Of a stretch of DNA of 64,000 nt, positions 34,101 to 45,800 are shown piece after piece; positions within the stretch are counted from its first letter, which is position 1, and every line of letters begins with the position of its first letter. The position numbers and the translations under genes are program-made. This DNA comes from Atherinomorus stipes (lineage: Eukaryota; Chordata; Actinopteri; Atheriniformes; Atherinidae). The notes below the pieces were generated by a model. That model worked only from the letters and a program-made list of their open reading frames with translations, made no database searches and was not told the DNA's origin. The DNA lies in assembly GCA_023101725.1 (NCBI GenBank), contig JALJCO010013434.1:1257501-1321500 (forward strand). Direction: 5' to 3'.

Positions 34101-35726
34101 AAGAACAGGCCTTTAAAATATAATGGAGTTTAAGTACATCCTACAAATTTTGTGTGTTAGTGGCTTATCTATAAGTCCATATACTGTATGCACCCTTGTT
34201 ATATTGTGTTTTCCTGCTCTAACAGTAAATCTAATGACTTTGTGAACTAGACCTTTTTAATCATAGAGTTTAGACAATAAAAATGGTACTATTTGGGATT
34301 TTAAAAAATGTAAATACTGAAGAGCAGCAGCCAAAGTCCAGCACTAGTGTGAGCAGTTTTCATCGGAGCTTGTACAGAAGGGGTAATGATTTTGCAATGA
34401 CATGTAAGAGCAATAAAAACCTGTAAAATGGATAGCTAAACAGTATGTGTGTCTGTGGGTGGATATATCAGTGGAAGCTTTGCCTTATGCAACCTTAGGA
34501 TGACAACAGCAGCAAACATACTGCTTTTCTCATCATATATTCTGTACTGATGCTGTAAACACAACATAACACAGTCTATCCACCTCTTCTGCCTGCATCT
34601 TGTTAATGTAACTGCGCATAATCTCAAGCTTCCCGTCTATTTCTCATCCTTCACTCCGCTGGCTTAGTACCCAGGATTTCACCAAGTAAAATACACTGAC
34701 AGACATTTTAACAGCCAAAACCAGTACTGTAATACTCCTCCTCTTGTCCACCTCTGCCTTATTAAGCCACATGCTTAATATTTTTTGTCTAAGGACCATG
34801 AAGAGGAAATATATTGCTTCAAAAACTGCTGCAACAGTGTGTACACAGTACATGCGCTACGCAATACATCTGACTAAGAAAAAGCATGCATCTAATTCAA
34901 GACTAGACCATGGGGCTGTTTGTGTAGCAACTGTAATTTGTCTGCAAGTTATGACTTCAATCCCATCTTTAGTAAAGAATTTAGCGATACCATATGTTTA
35001 GCAGACAGTGTGTGCATAACTGTCTGAAGACCACAAGTCACACTTGTTTTCAGACCAGCTAGCGCTGAAAATGGTCTAATTCTTTTCACATCTTCAAAAG
35101 ACAAAGCAAGTTGTAAGATGAGAGCAGAAAGCTGATTTGAGCATCCGTTTCAAAAGCTAGTTAAACTCATAATGATGGATATCAGACAAGTATTCAAGTG
35201 AGCTGCTACGAAGACTTGATCCAAATTCCTGCAATAGCACATAGGACAGATGCCCCGACGAAACTGCATTAAAAATGATATTGATTGATGGCTCTTATCT
35301 ATCATGAAAGGAATAATGAGCCGTTTCAAATTTAAGTAAATTATTGGCTGTAACTGTTTCATCAACACGATACTCCTTTGTGAGCCAAACATATATTGCA
35401 TATTGTCTTTATTAGTTTTTTATCAGGTAATATAAAATGGCAATTGAAAATCAGTGTAGCAGCCAACATAGCCTATTATATTCTATGGGTTTTGTTTGTT
35501 TTTTGTCTGCCTTTCTACAGTGTATTGAAAGGATGTGTGCATGTTATGTGCGCTGATTTCTGTTTGCATTTGATTTATTTTAAATAGTTTGGGGTGATCT
35601 TTCAGTGTAGATTGAGTGTTGCTCGACTTTTGGAGTAGCCCAATTTAGTTTTATGCGCAGCGATTCAATCCTGCAGGACGCTCCTCTGATATCTACAACA
35701 ATAAACTAAATGTATCTTCAACTCAC
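31131..35726. other. ptprf intron 1, proximal part
   Basis: About 4.6 kb without a recognised gene. It holds a G-17 run at 33461 and, near 32710-32810, a half copy of a hAT-like MITE (GGTCCCTGAAGACCAGGACT, GAGAAACACTG). Confidence 0.45.
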
Positions 35727-36110
35727 CAGGTTGGAGGATTTTCTGGACGTTATCTCCTCAGAGAAGATGCTGAAGAGAAGGGAGGCAGGAATTTCCACAA
35801 AATGACTTTAGTCAGAGTCCGAATTTTTCCTGTCCCGCGACACTTCTTCCCATCTTGAGTGGTAAAGTGGGTTAAAATATCCGTATCCGTACTGAAAAGA
35901 GTGTTGGGTAAATCCTCCGCTCAGCTCTGGGCTGTGCGGCTTTTCTCCCCGTTAGTGCTCCGTGTCCGTCCGGGTGGCTGCTGCTCTGGCAGCTCAAACC
36001 CGAACATTGTCCGTATCGACCCTCGGGACTTGTCGGTTACGTTCGGCTGTTTCCGATCTCCAGTTGCACTCAGTCTCTTTACTCTGGCGAAGCAGTCAGA
36101 ACTAATTTCA
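35727..36110 (-). promoter_or_regulatory. ptprf: probable ptprf 5' non-coding exon and promoter region
   Basis: The coding exon at 15.7 kb begins with a strong acceptor inside the 5' UTR, so an upstream non-coding exon must exist. On the minus strand the best candidate ends AACCTG|GTGAGTTG at 35727/35726. It is preceded by a locally CpG-rich stretch (about 35830-36070), unlike the AT-rich flanks. The transcription start is not determined; the upper limit given is only the edge of the CpG-rich part. If right, intron 1 is about 19.8 kb. Confidence 0.5.
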
Positions 36111-37232
36111 TGACCATAGTTATATAAAGTTGTATCTTTGTGTACCTTAGACTGTAACATCCAAATAACCGCAAAGTTAGCGAAATTTTTTGCTGGTTCA
36201 TTATAATCACACACAACATTTAACCCTGTATCGTTTCATATGTTTTCGCAATGTTTCTTTATTATCCTATAGACTATAAATAAAACAAATGGATGCACAT
36301 GCTTTTATTTTATTTTTTTATTTACATAAACAAAACCAGAAGCTGAAATCTTAAAAAGCAACCATAGAAGATCAATTACTGCGTTCAATTTTAGTTCGGT
36401 TGCACCACACACAGTTGTAGATCTCATTCTACAAAACTATAAATTCTTAGCCACTGATATATATTTTGATCTGTGGCATACCTGTCATGTGTAACTGTGA
36501 CAGCTTGCAGAGTCAAAAGTTATCACACGTTTTTGCAAATGTGATCAAACCAATATAAACCAGATCAGTGTGCATCAGGTTGTTTGGAGCTTCAACAAAA
36601 AATGGATCAAAAATAGATTTGAGAAGGTGATGAAGAAAAGGAAGAGAGGAGTGGGATGAGGAAGACCAAGAACAGTCATTTAAATGAGTTCAAAGTCATG
36701 CACATCCTGAGTAAAGCTAAGCCTAACCTAAAACTAAGGTGCCAGACCATGGAGAGACACAGATGATGAAAGGAAAAATGAGTCAGCACGCTAGCAGTAG
36801 TTCCAAATGTGGTTTGATATCACCAGGCAGCAAATTAAGTGACGATTTAGGCCTGGGCCTTAACAGTAATTTCAAATGCAATCAGAGCAGCTATGGTTGA
36901 CCTCGTTCTGGATGATGGCTTACCAATGAGAGAAGCAGGAAAAAGGGACATTTCTCTGAGACAACCTCAGAGTCATACAAGAGGACAGGTAACTGCATAC
37001 AGTTACATGATGCTAAAACATCAATATTCTCTCAACAGAATATCAAAATAATTGATATGGTCCTTAAAAACAACATAATTACTGCAACATATTGTTGTAG
37101 ACTTTTTAAGAAATAATCCGTGTCAGGTTTTCAGCTACTGACCCTGTACTCCACTGCAATATGGTAAGCAATAAGGAAGTCCAGAATCAAAGAGCAATGT
37201 TGTCAGTATGTGCAAGTAAGTATGTTTTATAC
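36111..37232. other. spacer between the ptprf and hyi promoters, first part
   Basis: Non-coding, AT-rich; no recognised element. Confidence 0.45.
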
Positions 37233-37422
37233 CAGGGGTGCTCAAGTCCAGTCCTCAAGAGTTACTATCCTGTAATTTTTAGACCAAATCCTCTCCAACA
37301 CAACCAAATCAAATAGCTAATTGCCTCATGCACGTGTCATTCAGCTCTGCAGAAGCCTGATAACGAGCAATTCATATGATTCAGGTGTTTGAGCTCTCCA
37401 GGACTGAACTTGGGCACCCCAG
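37233..37422. mobile_element. hAT-like MITE (190 bp), copy 1 of a local pair
   Basis: Ends CAGGGGTGCTCAAGTCCAGT and the inverse GAACTTGGGCACCCCAG. Duplication TTTTATAC (37225-37232) / TTTCATAC (37423-37430), seven of eight identical. Confidence 0.85.
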
Positions 37423-37571
37423 TTTCATACATTTCAGACCCCACTGTTTTACATTATGCACATGATTTTTTATAGATTAAAAAAAAATTTAATTTAACTT
37501 TTTATTTGTTTATTTATTTATTTTTATAAATAAAAAACAAGCAAAAAGGAAATATAACTAGAAGTACTATT

Positions 37572-37761
37572 GTAGGAGTGGCCAAGTTCAGTCCTCGAGA
37601 CCCACAATCCTGCAACATTTAGATGCATCCCTTCTCCAACACACCTGACTCAAATGAATGACTCGTTACCAGCCTCTGCAGAGCTGAATGACATGTGCAT
37701 GAAGGGATGCATCGAAAAGTTGCAGAACAGTGGCTCTCAGGGACTAGACTTAGCCAGTCCT
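37572..37761. mobile_element. hAT-like MITE (190 bp), copy 2, opposite orientation
   Basis: Same length as the copy 150 bp upstream, but inverted: it holds GCTCTGCAGA-type core blocks in inverse order. Perfect 8-bp duplication GTACTATT at 37564-37571 and 37762-37769. Confidence 0.85.
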
Positions 37762-37960
37762 GTACTATTCCTACATGTCCATTATTAAAAAGGAGTGGAA
37801 TGAAACCAAAGTTTATTTAATCCCACTCTTTTTACCATATCTCAAAACAATTATATAACAGTATGATGGTCACCTTCATAATTAACATGATGCAAACAAC
37901 AACACTTCTAGTCGATATATTTTCAGCCTGGGCTTTTCTTTGTTACGCACACAGTCATAC

Positions 37961-37968
37961 CCCCCCCC

Positions 37969-38031
<63 letters not shown>
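37961..38031 (+). repeat. C-run joined to (CA)n microsatellite
   Basis: About 25 C followed by about 23 CA units. Confidence 0.95.
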
Positions 38032-38033
<2 letters not shown>

Positions 38034-39632
38034 ATCTTTAATTAAATTAATGTGCCTCATTTCAGAATATTCTATTCTATTTTTATTCATAAACAATTTA
38101 ACATTTGGAAAAATGTTAATTTATTTTCCATTTATTTACAAATTTCTATTTATGTTTGTGTATGAGTACAGTATGAATGTTATAGAGGCATATTTAATTC
38201 CCCTCATATCCCCCCCTGCCAGTTATACAAATCCTATAACAAGCCACCAGATGGTCTCCCCCAGGATGGATCTACTGAGGGGATGTGTGCTGAGAAAAGC
38301 AGCTAATATTAGACATATTAGAGCATTTCTCAAGGTGCTTCCACTGCCAGACAGTATCAAAGAATCTTTCACTTGCAACAGAAATTCAGAGCCTTCATAA
38401 ATAAATTCTAATAAATTCATTACAATTATTTTGTGTATTGGTTATACAATAACACAGTATATGACATTAATAAAAATAGGCTATATCATAGATAATTCTT
38501 TTCCTGAGTTTCTTTTGTAAGTATTAAATCTACTTAATGTGATAAAATGTTCAGATCTCAGATGCTCCTTTAGAGGATGCAAATATGGGAAAACAGCAAA
38601 AGTCGTTTATTTCTTAGCTATATGAAACTGTCATAATGATAAATAAATAAATACAGCTGAAAGAAGTATCACATTCCATGCATACCACTTTACTGATCAA
38701 CATCTCAGCCAGGCATTCCTAAAGATCAGTGTTTCTCATCAATAAGATAATCATAAACTACCTGGACGACCTGCCAGGGATAATGGCTTCATCATATAAC
38801 CATGGAGACGCAGGGAAGCTTTTCAACGAGCCACAAACTTAAATTAATGTCTAAAGTGATGTGCTGACACTAATGCAATGTAAAACATCTGAGCAGAGCA
38901 GTTCTGCAGCATCACAGTGAACTTGCAGTTTGTCTTGAGGAGCAATGCAGCAACGCTAATAGATAACAAGCCTGACACAGTTCACTGGCTTGAAATCATT
39001 TAGTCTTTGAGGCTGTCGAGCATCCTTCAGGGTCAAGGCTGAAATGTTACTTCTGTTCTTTGAAACATCAAAGATCATCCTCGCCAACTCATTGTCAGTT
39101 AAGTTTATGTGTGCGGCACAGGGGCCCCACAAGGAATCATTCAGTACTCTTTCCTATTCACATCGCATACAGTTGTGTGAAAAGTGTTTGCCCCCTTCCT
39201 GATTTCTTATTTTTTTCAATTTTAGTCACACTTAAATGTTTCAGATTATCAAACAAATTTAAATGTGAGACAAAGATAACACAAGTAAACACAAAATGCA
39301 GTTTTTAAATGAAGATTTTTTTTGGGTGGTGGTGGTGGGGGGGTCCAAACCAACATGGCCCTGTGTGAAAAAGTGAATGCCCCTAATAACCTAATAACTG
39401 GTTGGTCCATCCTTAGCAGCAATAACTGCAATCAAGCATTGACGATAACTGGCGATGAGTCTTCTAGAGGACTGTGGAGGCCCACTCATCTTTGCAGAAT
39501 TGTTGTAATTCAGCCACATTGGAGGGTTTTCAAGGATGAACCACCTTTTAAGGTCATGCCACAGCATCTCAGTTGGATTCAGGTGGGGACTTTGACTAGG
39601 CCACTCCAAAGTCTTCATTTTGTTTTTCTTAA

Positions 39633-40528
39633 AGGAATAGTACACCCACAGAATAATGTAACGTATTTTCCACTTACCCTCATGCTGAGCAAGACTCTGG
39701 AGCACTTTTTTAATATCTCAAATGCAGCCGGAGATCTGGGAAGCTTCTTGTTATCTGCCCACATTCAAATAATGGAGGTCCCCAGCGCCCGATCCAAAAA
39801 CGTCCACAAAAGTCCACAAAAACTTGTCAATATTCCTCCATACTGCTCGTCCAATGTAATCCGAGTGTCCTGAGTGGGTAGCGTTCATAATTTACTCAAA
39901 ACGACATCATTAAGTACTATTTTTATAGTCTAGACAGTACTATATCCTTTTTCCTGCAAGCGTGTCGATGCGCGTTCATGATACTACGGATCCTCGGTGT
40001 TTAGAGACTACTCTGACGATAATGCAAGCGTAGAAGAAGGAATTCGCTGTTTACATTGTGCTGAGAGCGCCAGAGCTGCAGGCAAACCGGGACAAACACA
40101 GGAGGGGTTGGATATTGATTTAAAACAAAGAAAGAAAGAAAAAGAGAACGTGCGATCTCGTCTGCCGCGGCTTCCGTAGTGACATGAACGTGCATCGGCG
40201 TGCTCACTAGAGATGCGATGTAGTATTGTTTAGGCTCTAAAAATATACTAAATGACGTCGTTTCGAGTAAATTATGGACGCTACCCACTCAGGACACTTG
40301 GATTACGTTGGACGAGCAGTATGGAGGAATATTGACAAGTTTTTGTAGACTTTTATGGAAGTTTTTGGCTGGGGCGCCGTGGACCTCCATTATTTGAATG
40401 TCGGCAGATAACAAGAAGCCTTGCAGATCTCCAGCTGCATGAGGTATTAAAAAAGTGCTTCAGAGTGTTGTTCAGCATGGGGGTGAGTAGAAAATGAAGG
40501 CACATCATTCTTTGGGTGTACTATTCCT
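39633..40528. mobile_element. TTAA-flanked foldback transposon, family A copy 3 (896 bp)
   Basis: Ends AGGAATAGTACACCCACAGA and the inverse, flanked by TTAA (39629-39632 and 40529-40532); excision of the element plus one TTAA restores the Tc1 sequence. The inverted arms are about 300 bp each, with blocks such as GTCCTGAGTGGGTAGCG present in both. The centre (about 39935-40225) is unique and carries the ORF shared with copy 1. Confidence 0.92.
39997..40179 (+). CDS. small ORF in the centre of foldback copy 3 (hypothetical, 60 aa)
   Basis: Reads FRDYSDDNASVEEGIRCLHC, then a diverged stretch, then [14 protein letters not shown] and a different tail. It aligns in frame with the ORF at 12742-12909 apart from a short indel in the middle. 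Function unknown. Confidence 0.35.
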   Translation: MFRDYSDDNASVEEGIRCLHCAESARAAGKPGQTQEGLDIDLKQRKKEKENVRSRLPRLP

Positions 40529-41478
40529 TTAAGCCATTCGGAGGTGGACTTGCTGTTGTGTTTTGGTTAATTGTCCTCCTGCAGAACCCAAGTGCGCTTC
40601 AGCTTGAGGTCATGAACAGATGGCCGGACATTCTCCCTCAGGATTTTTTGGTAGACAGCAGAATTCATGGTTCCATTTACCACAGCTAGTCTTCCAGGTC
40701 CTAAAGCAGCAAAACAGCCCCAGACCATCACACTACCACCACCATATTTTACTGTTGGTATGATGTTCCTGTTCTGAAATGCCGTGTTACTTTTACGCCA
40801 GATGTAATGGGACCTACACCTTCCAAAAAGTTCAACTTTTGTCTCATCAGTCCACAGAGTATTTTCCCAAAAGTCTTGGGGATCATCAAGGTGCTTTCTG
40901 GCTAAACTGAGACGAGCCTTTATGTTTTTTTTGCTCAGCAGTGGTTTTGGTCTTGGAACTCTGCCATGCAGGCCATTTTTGCCAAGTCTCTTTCTTAAGG
41001 TGGAGTCATGAACACTGTCCTTAATTGAGGCAAGTGAGGCCTGCAGTTCTTGGATGTTGTTCTGGGGTCTTTTGTGACCTCTTGGATGGGTCGTCGGTGT
41101 CCTCTTGGGGTAATTTTGGTTGGCTGGCCACTCCTGGGAAGGTTCACCACTGTTCCATGTTTTCACCATTTGTGGATAATGGCTCTCACTGTGGTTCACT
41201 GGAGTCCCAAACATTTAGAAATAGCTTTGTGGTGGTGGTGGGGGGATCACTTGGAGGTTTGCCCCCCCCCCCCCCCCACACACACACACACACACACACA
41301 TACACACACTAATATAAAGCTCCATTTAAAAACTGCATTTTGTGTTTACTTGAGTTATCTTTGTCTAATATTTAAATTTGTTTGATGATCTGAAACATGT
41401 AAGTGTGACAAACATGCAAAAAATAAGAAATCAGGACGGGCGCAAACAACTTTTCACACAACTGTATGTCAGACTCTG

Positions 41479-41917
41479 TTACAGTGTGTTCAGACCAAGC
41501 GCGATTTGGGCGTCAAGGGCGTCAGGTTTACATGCAAAGTCAATGGCCGACGCGCGTCAAGGAGCGTCGGCCTTTCTTGCGGCGCGTTTCGCGCGTCGGG
41601 CGCGGCGCGTCTAGGGCGTTAGCGCGTCGAGTTTTGAGATGTTCAGCGTTTGCGCGTCAAGGGCGTCAGACGCCGGAGTTGGAAAATCTGAACTTTGGCG
41701 TCTTGACGCGGGGGCGTCGACCAATCAGAGCGAGTCATGACACAGACACACTTTTTCTGACAGGAGAGGAAACACGCAGAAAAACTGGGCATCTCTCGCC
41801 GCTCGTCAGAGCGTCAAGACGCCGGGAAACAGGCGTCGAACTTTTAATGACACGGCGTCCAACTTTGGGCGTCGAGCGCGTTTTTGACGCCCAAATCGCG
41901 CTTGGTCTGAACACTAG
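41479..41917. mobile_element. CpG-rich MITE with GCGTC repeats (439 bp)
   Basis: Left end TGTTCAGACCAAGCGCGATT and right end AATCGCGCTTGGTCTGAACA are long perfect inverted repeats continuing through TGGGCGTCAA / TTGACGCCCA. The flanking 8-mers AGACTCTG (41471-41478) and AGACTTTG (41918-41925) are a probable hAT-type duplication. By eye there are about fifteen GCGTC and five GACGC motifs. It lies about 0.7 kb upstream of the hyi start codon. Confidence 0.87.
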
Positions 41918-41925
41918 AGACTTTG

Positions 41926-42479
41926 TGGACTGGTGTAATACAACCACCTGTGCTACTTTGAGGACTAAATAACACATGACTGACTCCAGGAAAAAAGTGC
42001 TTTAAACCAGATTCTTCCATTTAACCTGCATGCATATGAATGAGTTTCTTTTGTAATAAACCTGAGTGTGTGATAGCAAAAATGTTGTTTTTACTATGTA
42101 AAGCACTTTGTGCTGCTATCATGAAAGAAAATTCCTGTAAATAAAGTTCGATTTGATATAAAGAAAACAAAGGGAGATTTTAACAAGTTGTTTACTTGAA
42201 AATATTAAGGAAACCGATTACCTTGGAAAAAGTATGTAAACAAACTTATTTGCAATGAATGATGAGAATCGGATCTCAGTTGTGAGCCGTTTAATGAGCC
42301 TTTCTCTTTTATGTCCAAAATTGTCCACGCTGCCTTCACGTGACATATGTTTGCGTCTCTGTTAACGGTCTATGGTGCCATCATAAAAAGTATTATATTA
42401 TGCTTCTAAATAAATCGTTTTAACTTAATTGCCAAATGTGCACTTGACATATTTGTACTGTCCAGAATTTGATTGTTAA
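41926..42479. other. spacer between MITE and hyi promoter
   Basis: AT-rich, non-coding. It contains two AATAAA-type motifs (about 42140 and 42478) with no gene assigned to them. Confidence 0.45.
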
Positions 42480-42615
42480 TAAAGTTTTTTGAAAAAAGGC
42501 AAGAGGGGAGGGGAGAATCCAGAAACATGCGCGCGCTAGCCCTGGGTGTCCAGGTCGGAGCCTGAACACAGGGTCGTTGCACCCATATGTGGTTGCACCT
42601 GCAGTTTAAGCCAAA
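42480..42615 (+). promoter_or_regulatory. hyi: hyi promoter / 5' UTR region
   Basis: This is the short segment between an AT-rich spacer and the hyi start codon. It turns GC-rich just before the gene (GCGCGCGCTAGC at about 42531). There is no clear TATA box at a usual distance. The start ATG is in the context GCCAAAATGGCT, with A at -3 and G at +4, a good initiation site. The exact transcription start cannot be read from sequence. Confidence 0.4.
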
Positions 42616-42814
42616 ATGGCTCCGTTGAAGTTTTGCGCCAACATTTCCTGGTTGTTCACGGAGCTTCCGGACTTCTCCAAGAGGATCTACGCGGCTGCTT
42701 CGGCTGGTTTTCAGGCTGTAGAGGCAGCCTGGCTCCTCGACTCAGACCTGCAAGAGCTTCAAAATGCCAGAGAGGCTACAGGAGTGGAAGTAGTGCTTCT
42801 CAACACCCCGCCTG
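42616..42814 (+). CDS. hyi: hyi exon 1
   Basis: 199 nt, 66 codons plus one base, from the ATG to VVLLNTPPG. The donor is CCTG|GTAATC. A run of ten C begins just after it, at 42830. Confidence 0.95.
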
Positions 42815-45800
42815 GTAATCGCACGAGCCCCCCCCCCCCACACAGTTTCAAGACAGCTGCTGGACGCACAGCTGAGATGACTGAAGTGATGTGTGTTTGT
42901 GTGTTGTAGGAGATGTAAAGGCAGGTGATCTCGGTCTTGGAGCAGTTCCTGGTAGAGAGGCTGAGTTCAGACAAGGTCTGGATCTCACTCTGAAGTATGC
43001 AAAAGCTTTGAAATGCAACAGGTGAGACTTTAAAACAGAGAGGTGTGCAATGAAACCAGCCCTAACAGATTTTCTTAATGCTCTTTTAATCCAAGTATTA
43101 CGTTATCAGAGTGTAGGACTGCTTCCTCTACAACTTCCTCCACAGATGTTATTTCCCATTCAGCACATCAACTACAACAGTAGACTTTCATGGGGAAAAG
43201 AAAGAAATCAGATTACTACTACTACTACATTTATTGTACCCTAATGACTTGATTTGATTATCAAAATACCCATGTTTTCAGATAGAGGGGCTTCCAACCC
43301 CACAAACCTTTGAACTTACTAACATGGAACAGTCCATAGTCCAGACTGTTCACTTTCCAAGAGAAAATCATGACAGTACCGATAAATGACTTTCTGGCAC
43401 GTTATATTCACAAAATGATGACAAAAGAATTTTTCTTTTGCTCTCCAAATCTTTTATCAGAAACAAAGAAAACCCCCCAAAAGGACAAATGTTTTCATAA
43501 ATGGAGAAACATGAATGAGAAACTGGGAAAGATTAGCAGTACAAAACCTTTTCACTCCCCAAAACTTAGCAAGTCAGGAAAATAAACAATTCTGCTGAGT
43601 CTAAAAATGTATTTTTCTCACTTCTGTATGAATTACCTTTTGATTATTTCCATGCAGCTTCCCCAGCTTCACAGTGCTGATGTTTGCAGCGTCTGAAACA
43701 GTGCAAATTGAAATGTTTACCTATCAGAATATTTTTTTAAAAATGTACTAAAACATCAACAGTGTTTAAAAGCAACATGAAACAAATTTTGGGGCTAATT
43801 GCATGGTAACTTATCCTCTCCTCTGTGTTGTTGGTCAGGATTCACCTGATGGCCGGAAGGATTCCTATGGACTCTGACAGAATCGCAGTTGCTAAGGAAA
43901 TGGAGGCTGTCTTTGTGCAGAACCTGAACTACGCTGCTGATGTCTTATCAAAGGTGGGCAATCACTCAGCTGAACTAGAAGTTATGTTGGTCTCAAACTT
44001 CTCCCTATACCATACTTTTTAATTTAGAAATAAACCACAACCCCCTTTTTCAGAATAGACATACTTCAGACATGATCAACAATTTAACTTGGGCAAACTC
44101 TCAGATAGTAAAAAGAAATGTGCGAAGTTTAACTGATTCACCCGGTGGCTTCTCCACTCTGTCTCAGAGAAACAATAGCTGTATAATCACATATGTTGAG
44201 TTTCAGAATGTTGTATAACGTTTTATATTTTTAACTCCAAACTTTTTTCCAGTATGCTGTGGAAAAGTACAGCACACACGTGCTGCATGAAATTAGAGAT
44301 TTGAATGAAGTTGGTAAATAATAGAAAGAAAAAGGTTTAAAAAAAAATTAGAGATTCAATAATTGTTGCATTTTGGAAAATGGAACTCAGATGTAGATTT
44401 AATGTAATGCAACACTAACCTGAATTCACCTGTGGTGAGCCCAGTAATCATCTGATATTGATCATAATGTCAATCACAGGAGGGAATGACTGGTTTGATT
44501 GAGCCAATCAACACAAGGATCACAGACTCAAGGTATTTTCTGGACTCACCTCATCAGGGTAAGACCAAGTCCCACAAAGACAACATTTACTCAATATCTA
44601 CACCGACACTGATGACTCTCCATATTACTGATATTCAGTCCATAAAAGCAAGAAGTTAGAAGACTAAATGTCTTTATTTTGTAGTTAAATCAATGGGATA
44701 ATGTTGTACTCATTTGTTTTTTTTTTTTTTGTTTATTTTGGGTTAATGTCAGCTTGATCTGTAACTACTTTATGGACAATTAAGCACATATTCTTATATG
44801 AACAGATTTATTTTATGATAACTATATAAAGCGATCAGTCCCAAACATTTGATGCAGCCCAAAGTAAAATTAATTCAAAGCTTAGGATAAGATGGGTGCC
44901 TGATTAGGTTAACTTTGTCCTGGCGTATCGCAAGTGAATCTGCAGCAGACACTGCCGGAGAAAAAAATGTTAAAAATGCAAAAAAGAGTGAGGAAATGTT
45001 TATTTCACATATGACTGAAAGCCATTTCAACCGAACCTTTGTACTCACCACTAGCGTCCCTTAAATTAAATTAAAAAAAAGAAAAACGAAAAAAGATTGT
45101 GTACATTTATAAAAGAAAGGATGTATGAGATGTTATAAAAACACAAAGAAAAAATAGCAGGTATAAACACTGTTTTAAAGACATTAAAAATGGAAAGAAA
45201 ATACACGCATACAATCTTTAAGATGGTGAGTGGGTGTGGTTTTTAAAAAGAGGAAATAAATGATAAGAAGAAGATGTAACTAAGACAAAATAGATTAATA
45301 GAAAAAAATGATTAAATGAGGGTTTTTGTGTAATTTGATAGTAATACAGCACCAGTAATACTCCCTTACGAATGTTTAGGTTCTTCTACAGTATAACCAT
45401 TTTGTACAGTGGAATAACTGCTTTTCCTTTTTCAATGTGCAGCGGCTGCGATACTGGAGAAGGTTGGAAAGCCAAACATCAAACTGCAAATGGTATGCTG
45501 GAAATTTGTCTCAGCTTGGAAAAAACAAGTTATTTTTCTACTTAAAAAAACTGAAAATGTTTCAGGACATGTTTCACTGGCAAATCATGGATGGAAACCT
45601 GACACAAAACATGCACAAGTATTTCCCCATAATCGGTAAGTCAGACGAAATGTGAGAATAAATCAGTTAATACAGATATTTATACATCAGAAAAATTGCT
45701 CTTTTATGACAGCATTATTATTATTTTAGCTATTTTGTTTCTTTATTTTAGAAATGAGTTACTGCGGTCAAATCAGCCATGGCGAGAAGCAACATGTATT

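Larger units (their letters stand above)
39391..41214 (-). pseudogene. Tc1-like transposase pseudogene
   Basis: The 5' part (41214-40540) includes QNNIQELQASLASIKDSVH, STLRKRLGKNGLHGR, LWTDETKVELFG (first DDE Asp region), YGGGSVMVWGCF and NSAVYQKILRENV. An in-frame TAA replaces the Asp codon after VLQEDN, in the usual QDNDPKH block. The gene is then split by the 39633-40528 element and resumes as KNKMKTLEWPSQSPHLNPTE, MLWHDLKRW and AAKDGPTSY. Stop codon and insertion both make it non-functional. Confidence 0.93.
39170..41464 (-). mobile_element. Tc1-like transposon, interrupted by a TTAA foldback element
   Basis: Inverted ends CAGTTGTGTGAAAAGTGTTT and the inverse (ACTTTTCACACAACTG region, with one-base differences), flanked by the Tc1 target dinucleotide TA (39168-39169 and 41465-41466). 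Internal to the right end is a C-run plus (CA)n (about 41263-41310). Length without the insertion is about 1.4 kb. Confidence 0.93.

Noticed and set aside
35921..36214. 97-codon minus-strand open frame over the ptprf first exon
   Set aside because: It reads through CpG-rich 5' sequence, has no signal peptide or family similarity, and is not in phase with the downstream coding exon.
38050..38400. 116-codon plus-strand open frame
   Set aside because: AT-rich, Phe/Ile/Tyr-heavy composition and no similarity; lies in the spacer between promoters.
41466..41972. 168-codon Arg-rich plus-strand open frame upstream of hyi
   Set aside because: It is produced by the GCGTC-rich MITE; the peptide is an Arg/Ala/Ser low-complexity product of the repeat, with similar open frames on both strands.
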